Shown: in pieces, positions 14,987 to 22,800 of the stretch | How positions within the stretch are numbered: position 1 is the stretch's first letter | Layout of the letters: every line of letters starts with the position of its first letter | Made by a program: the position numbers and the translations under genes | Notes under the pieces: generated by a model | Seen by the model: only the letters and a program-made list of their open reading frames with translations | What the model was told of the DNA's origin: nothing | The model's database searches: none | From: Rhizobium sp. | GTDB taxonomy: Bacteria > Pseudomonadota > Alphaproteobacteria > Rhizobiales > Rhizobiaceae | Assembly (NCBI GenBank): GCA_003527225.1 | Contig: DPXQ01000012.1 | Span: forward strand, 1-43,747 | Reading direction: 5' to 3' | Length of the DNA: 43,747 bases

Positions 14987-15385
14987 TCACAAGGCGACAG
15001 CATCCGAGCAGGTCACGAACGGAATACCGTAGAGCGGGACATTTCGATCCTGCGAAACGAAAGTCGCCTCCTCCGCCACGGCCTGCGCCATGAGGAGATG
15101 ATCAAAGGGATCACGGTGATGAAGCGGAAGAGCAGCAAGAGCGACGAGATGCGCATCCGTGATATCCAGCCGATCGAATCCCTGATCCGGCAAGATCGCA
15201 AGAATCTCGTCTATATCGGCATCAAGTTTGCCAATCCGCAGCTTCACCGTGATTTCCCAAAGGGAGACGGCACTGACGAGGACGTCGTTCTCAGGATCGC
15301 CGATAAGCCCACGCGTATGCTTCCCGAGTTTCTCGTCGTCATTCAACCACCATAACAAGGCATGCGTATCGAGGAGTAGCCTCAC
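14987..15385 (-). CDS. PIN-domain toxin, VapC-like
   Basis: 132-residue PIN-domain ribonuclease of the type II toxin group. The acidic active-site residues sit where expected: Asp6 in LLDTHALLWW, Glu44 in SLWEI, Asp93 in HRDPFDHLL, and a final acidic residue in VSQDRN. The domain is complete. It overlaps the upstream antitoxin by four bases (ATGA), so the two are coupled. This PIN subgroup is often paired with Phd/YefM-type antitoxins, as here. Confidence 0.88.
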   Translation of the reverse strand: MRLLLDTHALLWWLNDDEKLGKHTRGLIGDPENDVLVSAVSLWEITVKLRIGKLDADIDEILAILPDQGFDRLDITDAHLVALAALPLHHRDPFDHLLMAQAVAEEATFVSQDRNVPLYGIPFVTCSDAVAL

Positions 15386-15648
15386 GCCTCGTCTTCCATG
15401 GAGGCCAGGACGTCCGCCGGGAGGCTGTCGAAGTCTTCGGCAACTTTGATCTTACCGCGCAGCGCACCAGGCCTCCGAACGACAGTGTCCTTCGATGGCG
15501 GTCCGATTTCCGCGACGACCTTATGATGAGAGGTGAGAACAAACCGCTGGCCATCCTCGACCTGTTTGAGGAAGGACGTCAGATTGCCGCGAAACTCCCG
15601 TACGCCGACCCGGCGGGGAGATGGTGTCTGTGGCGGGGACTGAGACAT
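15382..15648 (-). CDS. Phd/YefM-family antitoxin
   Basis: 88-residue antitoxin. The N-terminal RRVGVREFRGNLTSFLKQVEDGQRFVLTSHHKVVAEI is the Phd/YefM DNA-binding fold, and the acidic C-terminal tail would hold the PIN toxin. GGAG lies eight bases before the ATG at 15648; an in-frame codon further upstream would run into the promoter. Upstream is a palindrome with the TGTACA core used by YefM-type repressors, which suggests the pair represses its own promoter. Confidence 0.85.
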   Translation of the reverse strand: MSQSPPQTPSPRRVGVREFRGNLTSFLKQVEDGQRFVLTSHHKVVAEIGPPSKDTVVRRPGALRGKIKVAEDFDSLPADVLASMEDEA

Positions 15649-15673
15649 GGCGGGGCTCCGTTTAAGTGGCAAA

Positions 15674-15700
15674 TGTGTACACAATTTTTTAAAAATGCAA
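15674..15700 (-). promoter_or_regulatory. Promoter and TGTACA operator of the Phd/PIN pair
   Basis: TGTGTACACA (15674-15683) is a perfect palindrome containing TGTACA, the core recognised by YefM-type antitoxins. Reading on the minus strand, TTGCAT (15700-15695) lies 15 bases before TACACA (15679-15674), a possible promoter whose minus-10 is covered by the palindrome. Function is inferred. Confidence 0.5.
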
Positions 15701-15971
15701 GGGGTTCCTCGGCAAAGGTGAGGAATGGCGCTACATCACCGCAGTCTGTGGGACGAGAAATGCGGAGCTCGTCAGACAAGCAACTCGCGTGAATTTGGCT
15801 GGCGAATTGGTATAATGCTCAGTCCGATATCAGGTGCTTTCTATAGCGAATGGGTCTCCAAGCAAGGGATCGTCATGGCCCTCAGCGCGAAGACTGCACT
15901 GCTGACATCATAGGATCGGCCGGCCTGCAAAATGAAATCCAGTAGCATAGCCGCTGGATCCGCCTTGGTGC
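15701..15971 (+). other. Spacer with an orphan extended minus-10 promoter
   Basis: No convincing gene. An extended minus-10 element, TGGTATAAT (15808-15816), has only a weak upstream hexamer. Downstream, AAGGGA precedes ATG at 15874 and would give a 12-residue peptide. A small RNA or peptide is possible but not shown. Confidence 0.25.
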
Positions 15972-16014
15972 TTGAAACAACCGGCGACAGATGTCATATT
16001 AAGAGCGACAGATG
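15972..16014 (+). promoter_or_regulatory. Promoter with repeated operator for the Xre/RES pair
   Basis: TTGAAA (15972-15977) and CATATT (15995-16000) are 17 bases apart. The 9-base sequence CGACAGATG occurs at 15985-15993 and again at 16006-16014, 21 bases apart, so the copies lie on one face of the helix and flank the minus-10. This fits repression by the antitoxin encoded just downstream. Confidence 0.55.
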
Positions 16015-16029
16015 ACGCAGGAGACAGTG

Positions 16030-16515
16030 ATGGCCGTTGCAGCGAAAGCACCTTCTTCAATGACACCCAGCGGGGAACTGCAAAAGATCGAAGCCCTACT
16101 CGGCGGCGCTCGCGTGCTGTCGCGCCGGCTGACGACAGCGCTCGACGCACATGAGTTGCTGCTCATCGGATTGCCCGCCTCCGCAATCGATCACCTCGTC
16201 GGAAACCTGATCTTTATCGGTAAGACCGAATCCCTCGAGAAGGCCGTCGGTATGAGCCTCAGGACATGGCAACGCCGAAAGGACGCGCCGTCCAAGCCGC
16301 TGAGCCAGGAGCAGAGCGGCCGTGCATGGAAGTTCGCCGAAATCCTGTCGAAGGCGACGGATGTGCTGGGAACCCAGGCGGAAGCTGAGCAATGGCTGGA
16401 GCGTCCAGCCATCGGGCTCGATCAGCGCCGCCCGATCGACCTGCTCGCGACGCCTGCCGGCGTCGAGCTGGTCGAGGACTATCTGGAACGGCTCGAATAC
16501 GGCGTCTATGCATGA
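16030..16515 (+). CDS. Antitoxin of the Xre/MbcA/ParS family
   Basis: 161 residues. The first two thirds carry an Xre-like helical DNA-binding region (GMSLRTWQRRKDAPSKPLSQEQSGRAWKFAEIL), and the C-terminal part is the toxin-binding Xre-MbcA-ParS domain (QAEAEQWLERPAIGLDQRRPIDLL and GVELVEDYLERLEYGVYA). It is the typical partner of RES toxins. GGAG is six bases before the ATG at 16030; an ATG six codons earlier lacks a good site. It overlaps the toxin start by ATGA. Confidence 0.9.
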   Translation: MAVAAKAPSSMTPSGELQKIEALLGGARVLSRRLTTALDAHELLLIGLPASAIDHLVGNLIFIGKTESLEKAVGMSLRTWQRRKDAPSKPLSQEQSGRAWKFAEILSKATDVLGTQAEAEQWLERPAIGLDQRRPIDLLATPAGVELVEDYLERLEYGVYA

Positions 16516-17021
16516 CGCCTTTGCCGATCGCGCTTGGCGGTTCCGAGCTGATCGCATGGCGGCTCGATCAAGCCGCTTATGCCCCGACATGGGATAGCGG
16601 TGAAGGCGCTTATCGTGTCGGCGGTCGCTGGAACAGCAAGGGCGTGCGGGCGATCTACTGCTCCATCGACCCGTCTACGGCGATCCTTGAGGTCGCGGTC
16701 CACAAGGGTTTTCGCACACTCGACACAATCCCACATGTCCTGACAGCGGCTGTCATCGCAGACACCTCTGCGGTGCATGTCGTCGATCCCGTCACCGTTC
16801 CCAATCCGAACTGGCTGCGGCCCGGTATCCCGAGCGCCGGCCAGCAGGCATTCGGCGACGACCTGCTGCGACAGCATCGTTTTGTCGCAATCCCAAGCGC
16901 GGTCTCCACCCATAGCTGGAACCTGATCTTTATCGCGAGCCAAGCGGCCGGCAGCTATTCGCTGAAGTTCCAGGAGACATTCGCCCTTGATACCCGTCTG
17001 CACCCACCGGCCGCCGTCTAA
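16512..17021 (+). CDS. RES-domain toxin
   Basis: 169-residue RES-family toxin. Related MbcT and ParT enzymes consume or transfer from NAD+, by phosphorolysis or ADP-ribosylation. The family signature is intact: AWRLDQAAY with the first Arg, GEGAYRVGGRWNSKG, a tyrosine and Ser in AIYCSIDPSTAILEVAVH with Glu, and STHSWNLIF near the C terminus. The ATG shares ATGA with the antitoxin stop, so translation is coupled. Whether it degrades NAD+ or modifies a protein cannot be told from sequence alone. Confidence 0.9.
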   Translation: MTPLPIALGGSELIAWRLDQAAYAPTWDSGEGAYRVGGRWNSKGVRAIYCSIDPSTAILEVAVHKGFRTLDTIPHVLTAAVIADTSAVHVVDPVTVPNPNWLRPGIPSAGQQAFGDDLLRQHRFVAIPSAVSTHSWNLIFIASQAAGSYSLKFQETFALDTRLHPPAAV

Positions 17022-17133
17022 TCGCCAGAACTTGTGGAAAGGTGGTTAAGGCAGCTGCGAGTGAGGCATGAACCGCGTGACAGCGGGTTGTCCCAGTGGA
17101 AAGGATTTGGTTCGGACAGCAAAGGGAGTTCCT

Positions 17134-17412
17134 ATGACCACGACCAACGAGATCGCAGACAAGATCGCCGCCGAACACAGCCTGACCAAGGTTCAAAGCA
17201 AGGCTGTCGTCGAAACTGTATTTTCCGCCATCACGGCCGCCGCAAAATCCGGCGCGGAAACGTCCATCCCTGGCTTTGGAAAGTTCAAGGTAAAGGACAC
17301 GCCGGAACGCGAAGCGCGCAATCCCGCAACCGGGGCGACGATCAAGGTCGCCGCACAGAAAAAGGTGGCCTTCACTCCGGCGAAGGCGCTAAAGGATGCG
17401 CTGAACAAGTAG
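17134..17412 (+). CDS. HU-family DNA-binding protein
   Basis: 92-residue histone-like protein, full length for HU. The DNA-gripping arm is recognisable as PGFGKFKVKDTPEREARNPATG, with helices before it and the C-terminal helix AFTPAKALKDALN after it. It bends DNA and could aid plasmid compaction, replication or relaxosome assembly. GGGAG before ATG 17134 decides the start; a longer frame begins at 17068. It follows the RES toxin by 112 bases and is convergent with DUF2493. Confidence 0.9.
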   Translation: MTTTNEIADKIAAEHSLTKVQSKAVVETVFSAITAAAKSGAETSIPGFGKFKVKDTPEREARNPATGATIKVAAQKKVAFTPAKALKDALNK

Positions 17413-17453
17413 TCTCGGCAAAAAGACAATCGCGAGTTGAATTTCGCGAAGAC

Positions 17454-17473
17454 GATGGCGCTTAGGCGCCATC
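17454..17473. terminator. Bidirectional hairpin between HU and DUF2493
   Basis: GATGGCGC-TTAG-GCGCCATC is a perfect 8-bp stem with a 4-base loop. The loop holds the DUF2493 stop codon. It separates two convergent genes; there is no strong T-run on either side. Confidence 0.5.
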
Positions 17474-18403
17474 TCCTTTCAGTTCCCAGACATTGATGCC
17501 GAGCCGGCGGGCCTTGTCGCGCAGGTTGTCGGTAATGCCGGAACCGGGGAAGACGATGACGCCTGATGGCATGACCGAAAGCATGTCGTCGTTGCGGCGA
17601 AACGGGGCGGCTTTGGCGTGCTTGCTCCAGTCGGGTTTGAAGGCGATCTGGGTGACTTTGCGTGCTTCGGCCCAGCATGCTGCGATGCGTTCGGCGCCTT
17701 TCGGCGAGCCGCCGTGCAGCAGGATCATGTCCGCGTGCTTGGCATGGGCCTTGTCGAGCGCGGCCCAGATCCGATCGTGATCGTTGTAGTCCATGCCGCC
17801 ACCAAAGGCGATCTTGGTCCCGGCCGGAATCAGCACCGCGTTTTCGGCGTGGCGGCGGGCAGAGAGGAAATCTCTGCTATCGATCATCGCTGCGGTCATG
17901 TTGGCGTGGCTGACCTTCGAGCCCGTGCGCGGCCGCCAGGCCGATCCTGTCTGGGCCTCGAAGAGATCGGCTGCATAGTCGCGCATGAACTCGAAGGCGT
18001 TGCGTCGCTCCAGAAGTGTGATGCCCTCGACGACATGGCGCTCAAGCTCGACGCTTTTGACTTCCGAGCCGTCCTGCTCGCGCTGCCCGGTGCGCTGGGC
18101 GTCTTCGTTGCGCTGAAGTTCGCGCTGGATACGCTCGCCGGCGCGGTGGAAGAGGTTGACCGTCGACCAGAGCAGGTCTTCGAGATCGGGCTCCAGCCGC
18201 GTGTCGCCGAGCATATCGAACAGAGCGTCGAACATCGCGGTCAGCGCCGACTGGACGACCGGCTCCTCGGGCAGCGGGCGCGGGTCCGGCTCGTCCTGGA
18301 AGGGGCGGTAGCCAAAGACTTGCATCTCGTAGATGACGCGGTCGGTCGGCGAAGATGCGTGGTCGGGGTCGAAGGTGTCGTCGATGGGAAGGGTGAGGTT
18401 CAT
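17462..18403 (-). CDS. DUF2493 (SLOG-fold) protein
   Basis: 313 residues. The C-terminal third is the DUF2493 domain of the SLOG superfamily, nucleotide-binding Rossmann-like: KIAFGGGMDYNDHDRIWAALDK, MILLHGGSPKGAERIAACWAE, and VIVFPGSGITDNLRDKARRLGINVWEL. The N-terminal 180 residues are acidic and helical. Many plasmids carry this architecture; the ligand and role are unknown. GGAG precedes the ATG. It follows the Toprim gene on the same strand after 375 bases. Confidence 0.85.
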   Translation of the reverse strand: MNLTLPIDDTFDPDHASSPTDRVIYEMQVFGYRPFQDEPDPRPLPEEPVVQSALTAMFDALFDMLGDTRLEPDLEDLLWSTVNLFHRAGERIQRELQRNEDAQRTGQREQDGSEVKSVELERHVVEGITLLERRNAFEFMRDYAADLFEAQTGSAWRPRTGSKVSHANMTAAMIDSRDFLSARRHAENAVLIPAGTKIAFGGGMDYNDHDRIWAALDKAHAKHADMILLHGGSPKGAERIAACWAEARKVTQIAFKPDWSKHAKAAPFRRNDDMLSVMPSGVIVFPGSGITDNLRDKARRLGINVWELKGDGA

Positions 18404-18778
18404 GATGGTCTCCGTCGGTTTGGACCGCGCCTCTCGCGGCCTGACGGCGATCCCTGTCCAGGCGGCGGGCGGGCCGGAACCGCGAGCGCAGCGAAGCGGT
18501 CCAGCGCAGCGCCGGGCGGTTGAGGGAGGGTTTCTTGGCCCGCGAGGAGCGCCGGCTGCCGCATCGGCCCGAAAATGGGGAACCTGTTTTCGGAGCAGCC
18601 GATGCGTAAGGAAAGCCGGCGCGGGGAAGAAACCTGACCGACCCGCTGAAGGCCCGACGGCCGCCTGGTAAGGGTCGCCTCTCGGCAGGTCCGCAGGCGC
18701 GCTTCACCAGGACGGAGATCGGCGGGAACCGGCCCCTGCCAGCCGCGTCGTCGCCCATCCGCCTTCCCCGCAGCCGCA
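18404..18778 (-). other. GC-rich spacer between Toprim and DUF2493 genes
   Basis: 375 bases without a supported gene; open frames exist but read as low-complexity Arg/Pro/Ala. Short hairpins such as CCGCG-CCTCT-CGCGG lie close to the DUF2493 start. It may contain a leader or promoter for DUF2493. Confidence 0.4.
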
Positions 18779-19816
18779 TCAGGCGAGAAGAAAGGCAGAC
18801 GCGTCTTCCGGCACAAGCTGTGCCCGAAGATTTGCGATGAGCCGATCAGGTCCAAGCCGGCGCAGATCCTCGTTGAAATCGCCGAGCTCGGGGGCAAGCA
18901 CAAGCGGCAGGATGCCGAGCGCCTGCGCCCGGCCGCTCAGTCCTTCGATGCCGTGCCGGCCGGCGGCATCCGCGTCGGCGGCAACATAGAGGCGCCGGCA
19001 TCCGGTTGGCGGCCGGAAGGCGGCAAGGTGATTGGCAGTCAGTGCCGAGACCATCGGCATACCGGGCATCACATGCGAGAGCGACAGCATGCTTTCGAGC
19101 CCCTCGCCCGCGGCCATGACCGGCACCAGGCCATGGACCGGAAAGTGGAACCGGACTGCATTGCCGAGCAGGCCGCCAAGCGCACGGCGGGGATCGTCGA
19201 CCCTTGCCTTTCCGTCGCCATCCGGGTCGAGCCAAGTGCGATGCACGCCGGTGACCGTACCGGCCTGATCGGTCACCGCTGCGATCAGCGCCGGATACCT
19301 GCTCGTCCTGCCGCTGACGAGATCGCGATAGTAGCAGGACGGATGGAAGCGGAGCGCGGGATGCAACGATGCGCGCAGAATGCCGCGCTGGCGCAGATAG
19401 CTGTCGGCCAGCGTGCCGGAGAACGGCTGCGTCATGCGAAACAGGCGTCTTGCACGTTCCGCGGCCGGTCTTTCGGCCGGCTGGCTGTTAGGTGTATCGT
19501 CCCTGGTGGACGAGACCGGTCTGACCCGTGGTTCGTTCAGGAAACGCCGCGCCTCATCGGCGACGTCGCGGAATTCGACAAGTCCGCAGGATTCCCGCAC
19601 GAGATCGAGCAGATCGCCATATTGAGCGGTCGCGGCGTCCGCCCACCTGCCCCTGCGGGGCCCGGAGAGGTGAACATAGAGCGACTTGCCCTTTCTGTTG
19701 GCAACGTCGCCAACGATCCAGTAGTTGCCGGCCCGGCGGCCGGCGGAGAGATAGTGACGGCAGACCGCCTCGGCGTCGCGCGCCAGACGATCCGCCAGCT
19801 GTGAAGCCGACAACAT
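18779..19816 (-). CDS. Toprim-domain protein, primase-like
   Basis: 345 residues of the plasmid and phage primase-like group with a C-terminal Toprim domain. Visible motifs are AAGEGLES (235-242), with the metal-site Glu, and ADADAAG (280-286) with the Asp pair. The N-terminal half (WADAATAQYGDLLDLV and SYLRQRGIL) resembles the region that precedes Toprim in these proteins; there is no clear zinc finger. It could prime the complementary strand of transferred DNA. It starts five bases after the methylase-helicase stop, with GGAG upstream, so the two are co-transcribed. Confidence 0.82.
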   Translation of the reverse strand: MLSASQLADRLARDAEAVCRHYLSAGRRAGNYWIVGDVANRKGKSLYVHLSGPRRGRWADAATAQYGDLLDLVRESCGLVEFRDVADEARRFLNEPRVRPVSSTRDDTPNSQPAERPAAERARRLFRMTQPFSGTLADSYLRQRGILRASLHPALRFHPSCYYRDLVSGRTSRYPALIAAVTDQAGTVTGVHRTWLDPDGDGKARVDDPRRALGGLLGNAVRFHFPVHGLVPVMAAGEGLESMLSLSHVMPGMPMVSALTANHLAAFRPPTGCRRLYVAADADAAGRHGIEGLSGRAQALGILPLVLAPELGDFNEDLRRLGPDRLIANLRAQLVPEDASAFLLA

Positions 19817-19821
19817 GACGG

Positions 19822-22800
19822 TCAGCTCCGGCCGGCGACATCGACGACGCGATGCCGTTCGAGGAGGCGCGACAGCACTGCCTGTCCGTCATCGGAGGCC
19901 GGGATGAAGAACCGGACCTTCCAGGCGATCATTTCGGAGAACAGGCCGAGGGATCTCAGCCCGTCGCGCATGCCGTCGGAGAAGCCGGTGAGCTCGACGC
20001 GATAGTCGTTCATCACCCGCACCCGCCGCAGCGTCATGTTGCCGGCAAGGGCAACGACCGACGAGCCTCCGAGCAGCGATTGCCACACCTCTGCGGCAGC
20101 GATGACCTCCGTCTGGTCGAGCCCGAAATTCCGGCAAATCCGCGAGAGCCCTTCCGAAGAGATCAGACGGCCGACGATACGCTCGCCCTCGTTGGTCTCA
20201 AGACGATAGACCCGGCAATAATCCTGCGGCAGCAATTTCCAGATGGGCAACAGGAGGCCGGAGACCATATGCATGGTCGAGATGGAAAATTCCGAGAGAT
20301 TGGCGACCTCAGTGTTCCATGCGGCGGAGAAGATCTCCTCGTCCGCTTCCTCCCAGTTCGTTTCCTCGAGCTGGCGCAGCTCGAAGCGGATTTGATCCAT
20401 CGGCCGGATGAGCGCTACGCGCGGCTGGACCGAGCCGTCGTCTAGCATGACCGACCGTGTCGGGATCTGCACGGCCGCACGGCCCGACTTGCCGTTGAGC
20501 ATCAACTTGGCACGGGGATCGCGCGCGGCGAGTTTCAACGCCTCGGCAATCGCCAGCGGTATGTTGCGGTCCATGCGCTCGATGGTCAACAGATGCGACT
20601 GCGCGCCGGTGACCGGGTGGGTGTAGACCAGCTTGCGATCCTTCACCGTCATGCGGTCGGCCGTCAAAGTCTCCAGCCCCTTGTCGTAGACACCCGCTGC
20701 GATCGCGCCCTCGATGCGGGCGGCCAGCAACTGCTCGAAGGCATCGAACAACAGGTTCTGCATGGCTATGGTGAGCGCCAGCATGCGGTTGAGGAAGGTA
20801 TGGATCGGCGGCAGCTCGTCCTTAAGACCGCCTTGTTCCGCAGTCAGCGACAGGCCGGTGGTGGTCTCGAATTTTTCCAGCGAGCATCCTGCGACCCCCC
20901 CGCCGTGGATCAGCTTGTAGAACTGCCGGAGCGCATCCCGGGCATATTGGGATTCGAGATTGTCCTCGCTCCGGAACATCCCCTGCCCGCCTGTCTGCCG
21001 TTGCCCGCGGGTGATGGCGCCGAGCGTGTCGAGACGCCGGGCGATCGTCGAGAGGAAGCGTCGCTCGGCCTTGACGTTGGTGGCGATCATGCGGAAGCGT
21101 GGAGGCTGCGCCTGGTTGGTACGATGGCTGCGCCCGAGGCCCTGGATCGCCACGTCGGCTCGCCAGCCGGCTTCGAGGAGGTTGTGAAGACGCAGGCGCT
21201 GGTTCTTCGCGCCGAGATCGGCATGGTAGGAGCGCCCCGTGCCGCCAGCTTCCGAGAAGATCAGGATCGGCTTCTCGTCGTCCATGAAGGCACGGGTCTC
21301 GTCGAGATTGGCACTGCCCGGCCGGCTTTCGACGGCGAAGCGGTCGATCGTGCCGCCGTCATCGCGGCGGACGATGCGGCGGGTGCGGCCGGTGATCTCA
21401 GCCACCCGGGCACCGCCGAAGTGCTGGACGATCTGGTCGAGCGCAGTCGGGATCGCCGGCAGACTGCCGAGGCGTTCGAGCAACGCATCCCGGCGGGCGA
21501 CGGCTTCCCGGCACAGAACAGGGTTGCCATCGGCGTCAAAGACCGGCCGCGAGAGAAGATTGCCCTCAGTGTCGGAATATTCCTCAAAGAGATGGGTCGG
21601 GAAAGAATGGTTGAGATATTCCGCGACGATCTCGCGCGGAGTAATGTCCACCTGGATATCGCCCCATTCTTCGGTCGGTATTTCCGCGAGCCGGCGTTCG
21701 GTCAGGGACTGGCCGGTCGAGATGATCTGAACGATCGCCGCGTGCCCTTCCTCGACGTCCCTGGTCGTCGCGTCGATCAGCGCTGGCGTCTTCATCGAGG
21801 TCAGGAGATGGTTGAAGAAGCGCTGCTTCGAACTTTCGAAGGCGGAGCGGGCGGCGGCTTTGGCGTTTTTATTACGCGCGGTACTGTTGCCTGTCGCACT
21901 GGTCGCACCAGCGATGCCGGTGGCTTCCAGTGCCGCGTTAAGATTGTTGTGAATGACCTGAAAGGCCTCGGCGTAGGAATCGTAGATGCCAACCTGTTCT
22001 TCGGTCAGTTCGTGCTCGAGGATGTCGTATTCCACACCCTCGAAGGACAGAGACCGCGAAGCGTACAGCCCCATCGCCTTGAGGTCGCGGGCGAGCACTT
22101 CCATCGTCGCAACACCGCCATCCTCAATCGCCGCGATGAATTCGGATCGGGTGGAGAAGGGGAAATCGGCGCTGCCCCAGAGGCCGAGGCGTTCGGCATA
22201 GGCCAGCGACTCCACCTCGGACGCGCCGGTGGCGGAGACGTAGACCACACGGGCATCGGGAAGCGCGCGCTGCAGGCGCAGACCGGCACGGCCCTGTTGG
22301 GAAGCGGCTTTTTCGCCGCGCTCGGACTTGCCGCCGGCGGCGTTGGCCATGGCATGACCTTCATCGAAGATCACGACTCCGTCGAAATCACTTCCCAGCC
22401 AATCCACGATCTGCTGGACACGCGAACGTTTTCCCTCCCGTTCGTCAGTGCGCAACGTGGCGAAAGTGACGAAAAGGATGCCTTCATCGAGTTTGATCGG
22501 TTTGCCCTGGCGGAAGCGCGACAACGGCGTGACCAGCAGCTTTTCTTGCCCAAGGGCGCTCCAGTCACGCTGGGCGTCCTCGAGCAGGGTCTCGGATTTC
22601 GAGATCCACAGATGCCGGCGACGGCCCTTGAGCCAGTTGTCGAGGATGATACCGGCAGCCTGGCGGCCTTTGCCGGCGCCGGTGCCATCGCCCAAAAACC
22701 AACCGCGACGAAAGCGGACGGCCCGCTCCGTCTCGGGGGCAACGGCGTTGAGGTTGTCGAAACTCGCATCGACAGACCAGTGGCCGGCGAGATAGCCGGC

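Noticed and set aside
18042..18779. Minus-strand 245-residue frame across the Toprim-DUF2493 spacer
   Set aside because: Low-complexity Arg/Pro/Ala sequence, and it overlaps the DUF2493 gene in another frame.
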